From Pseudomonas cerasi (GTDB lineage: Bacteria; Pseudomonadota; Gammaproteobacteria; Pseudomonadales; Pseudomonadaceae): 64,000 nt of DNA. The notes under the pieces were generated by a model. That model had not been told where the DNA came from. It did no database searches and was given only the letters and a program-made list of their open reading frames with translations. Location: contig NZ_LT222319.1 of NCBI RefSeq assembly GCF_900074915.1, positions 1,795,001 to 1,859,000 of the forward strand, written 5' to 3'. The translations under genes were made by a program, and so were the position numbers. Below are positions 63,268 through 64,000 of this stretch, piece after piece (within the stretch, counting starts at the first letter, position 1; each line of letters begins with the position of its first letter).

Positions 63268-64000
63268 ATGAGTGCAGCTTCCCTGTACCCCGTCCGCCCA
63301 GAAGTCGCAGCGACTACGCTGACGGATGAAGCGACCTACAAGGCCATGTACCAGCAGTCGGTGGTCAACCCTGATGGTTTCTGGCGTGAACAGGCTCAGC
63401 GCCTCGACTGGATCAAACCTTTCACCGTGGTCAAGCAGACCTCGTTCGATGATCACCGTGTTGATATCAAATGGTTCGCCGATGGCACGCTGAACGTCGC
63501 CTATAACTGTCTGGATCGCCATCTGGAAGAGCGCGGCGACAGCATCGCCATCATCTGGGAGGGCGACGACCCTTCCGAGCACCGGGAAATCACCTACCGC
63601 GAACTGCACGCCGAAGTGTGCAAGTTCGCCAACGCGCTGCGTGGCCAGGACGTGCACCGTGGCGACGTCGTGACGATCTACATGCCGATGATCCCCGAGG
63701 CTGTGGTCGCCATGCTGGCGTGCGCCCGGATCGGTGCGATTCACTCGGTGGTGTTCGGCGGTTTCTCGCCCGAAGCGCTGGCTGGCCGGATCATCGATTG
63801 CAGTTCCAAAGTGGTTATCACCGCCGACGAAGGTCTGCGTGGCGGCAAGAAGACTGCGCTCAAGGCCAACGTCGACCGCGCCCTGACCAACCCGGAAACC
63901 AGCAGCGTGCAGAAGGTTATCGTCTGCAAGCGCACCGGGGGCGAGATCGAATGGAACCGTCACCGTGATATCTGGTACCACTCGCTTCTGGAAGTGGCGT
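63268..64000 (+). CDS. acsA: Acetyl-CoA synthetase, N-terminal part (cut by the window end)
   Basis: 244 codons of the AMP-forming acetate-CoA ligase. The start [20 protein letters not shown] is followed by family landmarks: [29 protein letters not shown], the DEPSEH-like [17 protein letters not shown] and [23 protein letters not shown]. The catalytic P-loop (TSG-type) and the acetylated lysine region lie beyond the window. ATG 63268 follows GAGGTAACCAAG. It assimilates acetate, including acetate from aromatic amino acid breakdown by the neighbouring phh system. Confidence 0.96.
   Translation, partial: MSAASLYPVRPEVAATTLTDEATYKAMYQQSVVNPDGFWREQAQRLDWIKPFTVVKQTSFDDHRVDIKWFADGTLNVAYNCLDRHLEERGDSIAIIWEGDDPSEHREITYRELHAEVCKFANALRGQDVHRGDVVTIYMPMIPEAVVAMLACARIGAIHSVVFGGFSPEALAGRIIDCSSKVVITADEGLRGGKKTALKANVDRALTNPETSSVQKVIVCKRTGGEIEWNRHRDIWYHSLLEVA

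Overview
The window reads as a chromosomal segment of a fluorescent pseudomonad, most likely the Pseudomonas syringae group. It is GC-rich and carries GTGGGAGCGAGC-type REP palindromes. Its gene strings are typical of Pseudomonas: wbpM-comEA, earP-efp, ohrR-ohr, alaA-msrB-gpx-sagS and phhR/phhAB-acsA. It also carries a thiopurine methyltransferase of the tpm type. All assignments come from reading translated sequence and motifs; no database search was run.

Layout. 1-2.8 kb: end of a lipid-linked glycosyltransferase, the WbpM-type nucleotide-sugar dehydratase and a ComEA-like helix-hairpin-helix protein. 2.8-7.3 kb: TetR regulator, a TlpA-type thiol oxidoreductase with an unusual membrane half, an amino-acid/proton symporter, a Gre-factor-like protein and small proteins. 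7.4-10.5 kb: EarP and its substrate EF-P (Arg32 present), then the peroxide-sensing pair ohrR-ohr. 10.6-17 kb: TauE/SafE exporter, LysR regulator, DUF1127 protein, class II DAHP synthase, a spermidine-synthase-like protein and a DEAD-box helicase with a long leader. 17-26.3 kb: DODA-type dioxygenase, tpm, htpX, alaA, msrB, a glutathione peroxidase broken by a one-base insertion, a SagS-like hybrid kinase, an AAA ATPase and free-methionine-R-sulfoxide reductase. 27.4-27.9 kb: two identical copies of a tRNA-Glu/tRNA-Gly pair behind a strong promoter.

28-42 kb holds the most distinctive block. After a pirin and its LysR regulator comes an organosulfur-scavenging locus. It has two SsuA-like binding proteins, one permease/ATPase pair, a cytoplasmic molybdopterin S/N-oxide reductase, an SfnB-type flavin oxidoreductase and an SsuD-like flavin monooxygenase. 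It also has a LysR regulator and an operon joining a 3-mercaptopropionate-type thiol dioxygenase to a four-domain rhodanese. Together these suggest uptake of sulfonates or other organosulfur compounds and oxidative or reductive release of their sulfur under sulfate starvation.

42-64 kb: SelT/W/H-like protein, an LpxH-like phosphoesterase, TrkH, a nitroreductase, a Cpx-like system with a CpxP/Spy protein and a CpxR-like box, YciI-YciB, rnm-yciO-scpA-scpB, rluB, an amino-acid permease, arfB, an MFS exporter, several small proteins, the phenylalanine hydroxylase system phhAB/phhR with two TyrR-like boxes, a DUF2790 protein and the 5' part of acsA.

The most notable non-coding structures are listed here. 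(1) A perfect hairpin that buries the start codon of the DEAD-box helicase. (2) A 14-bp-stem hairpin in the efp leader. (3) A 28-bp imperfect inverted repeat between the divergent sulfur operons. (4) A perfect 22-bp inverted repeat at 18.8 kb. (5) Two related REP-containing intergenic elements.
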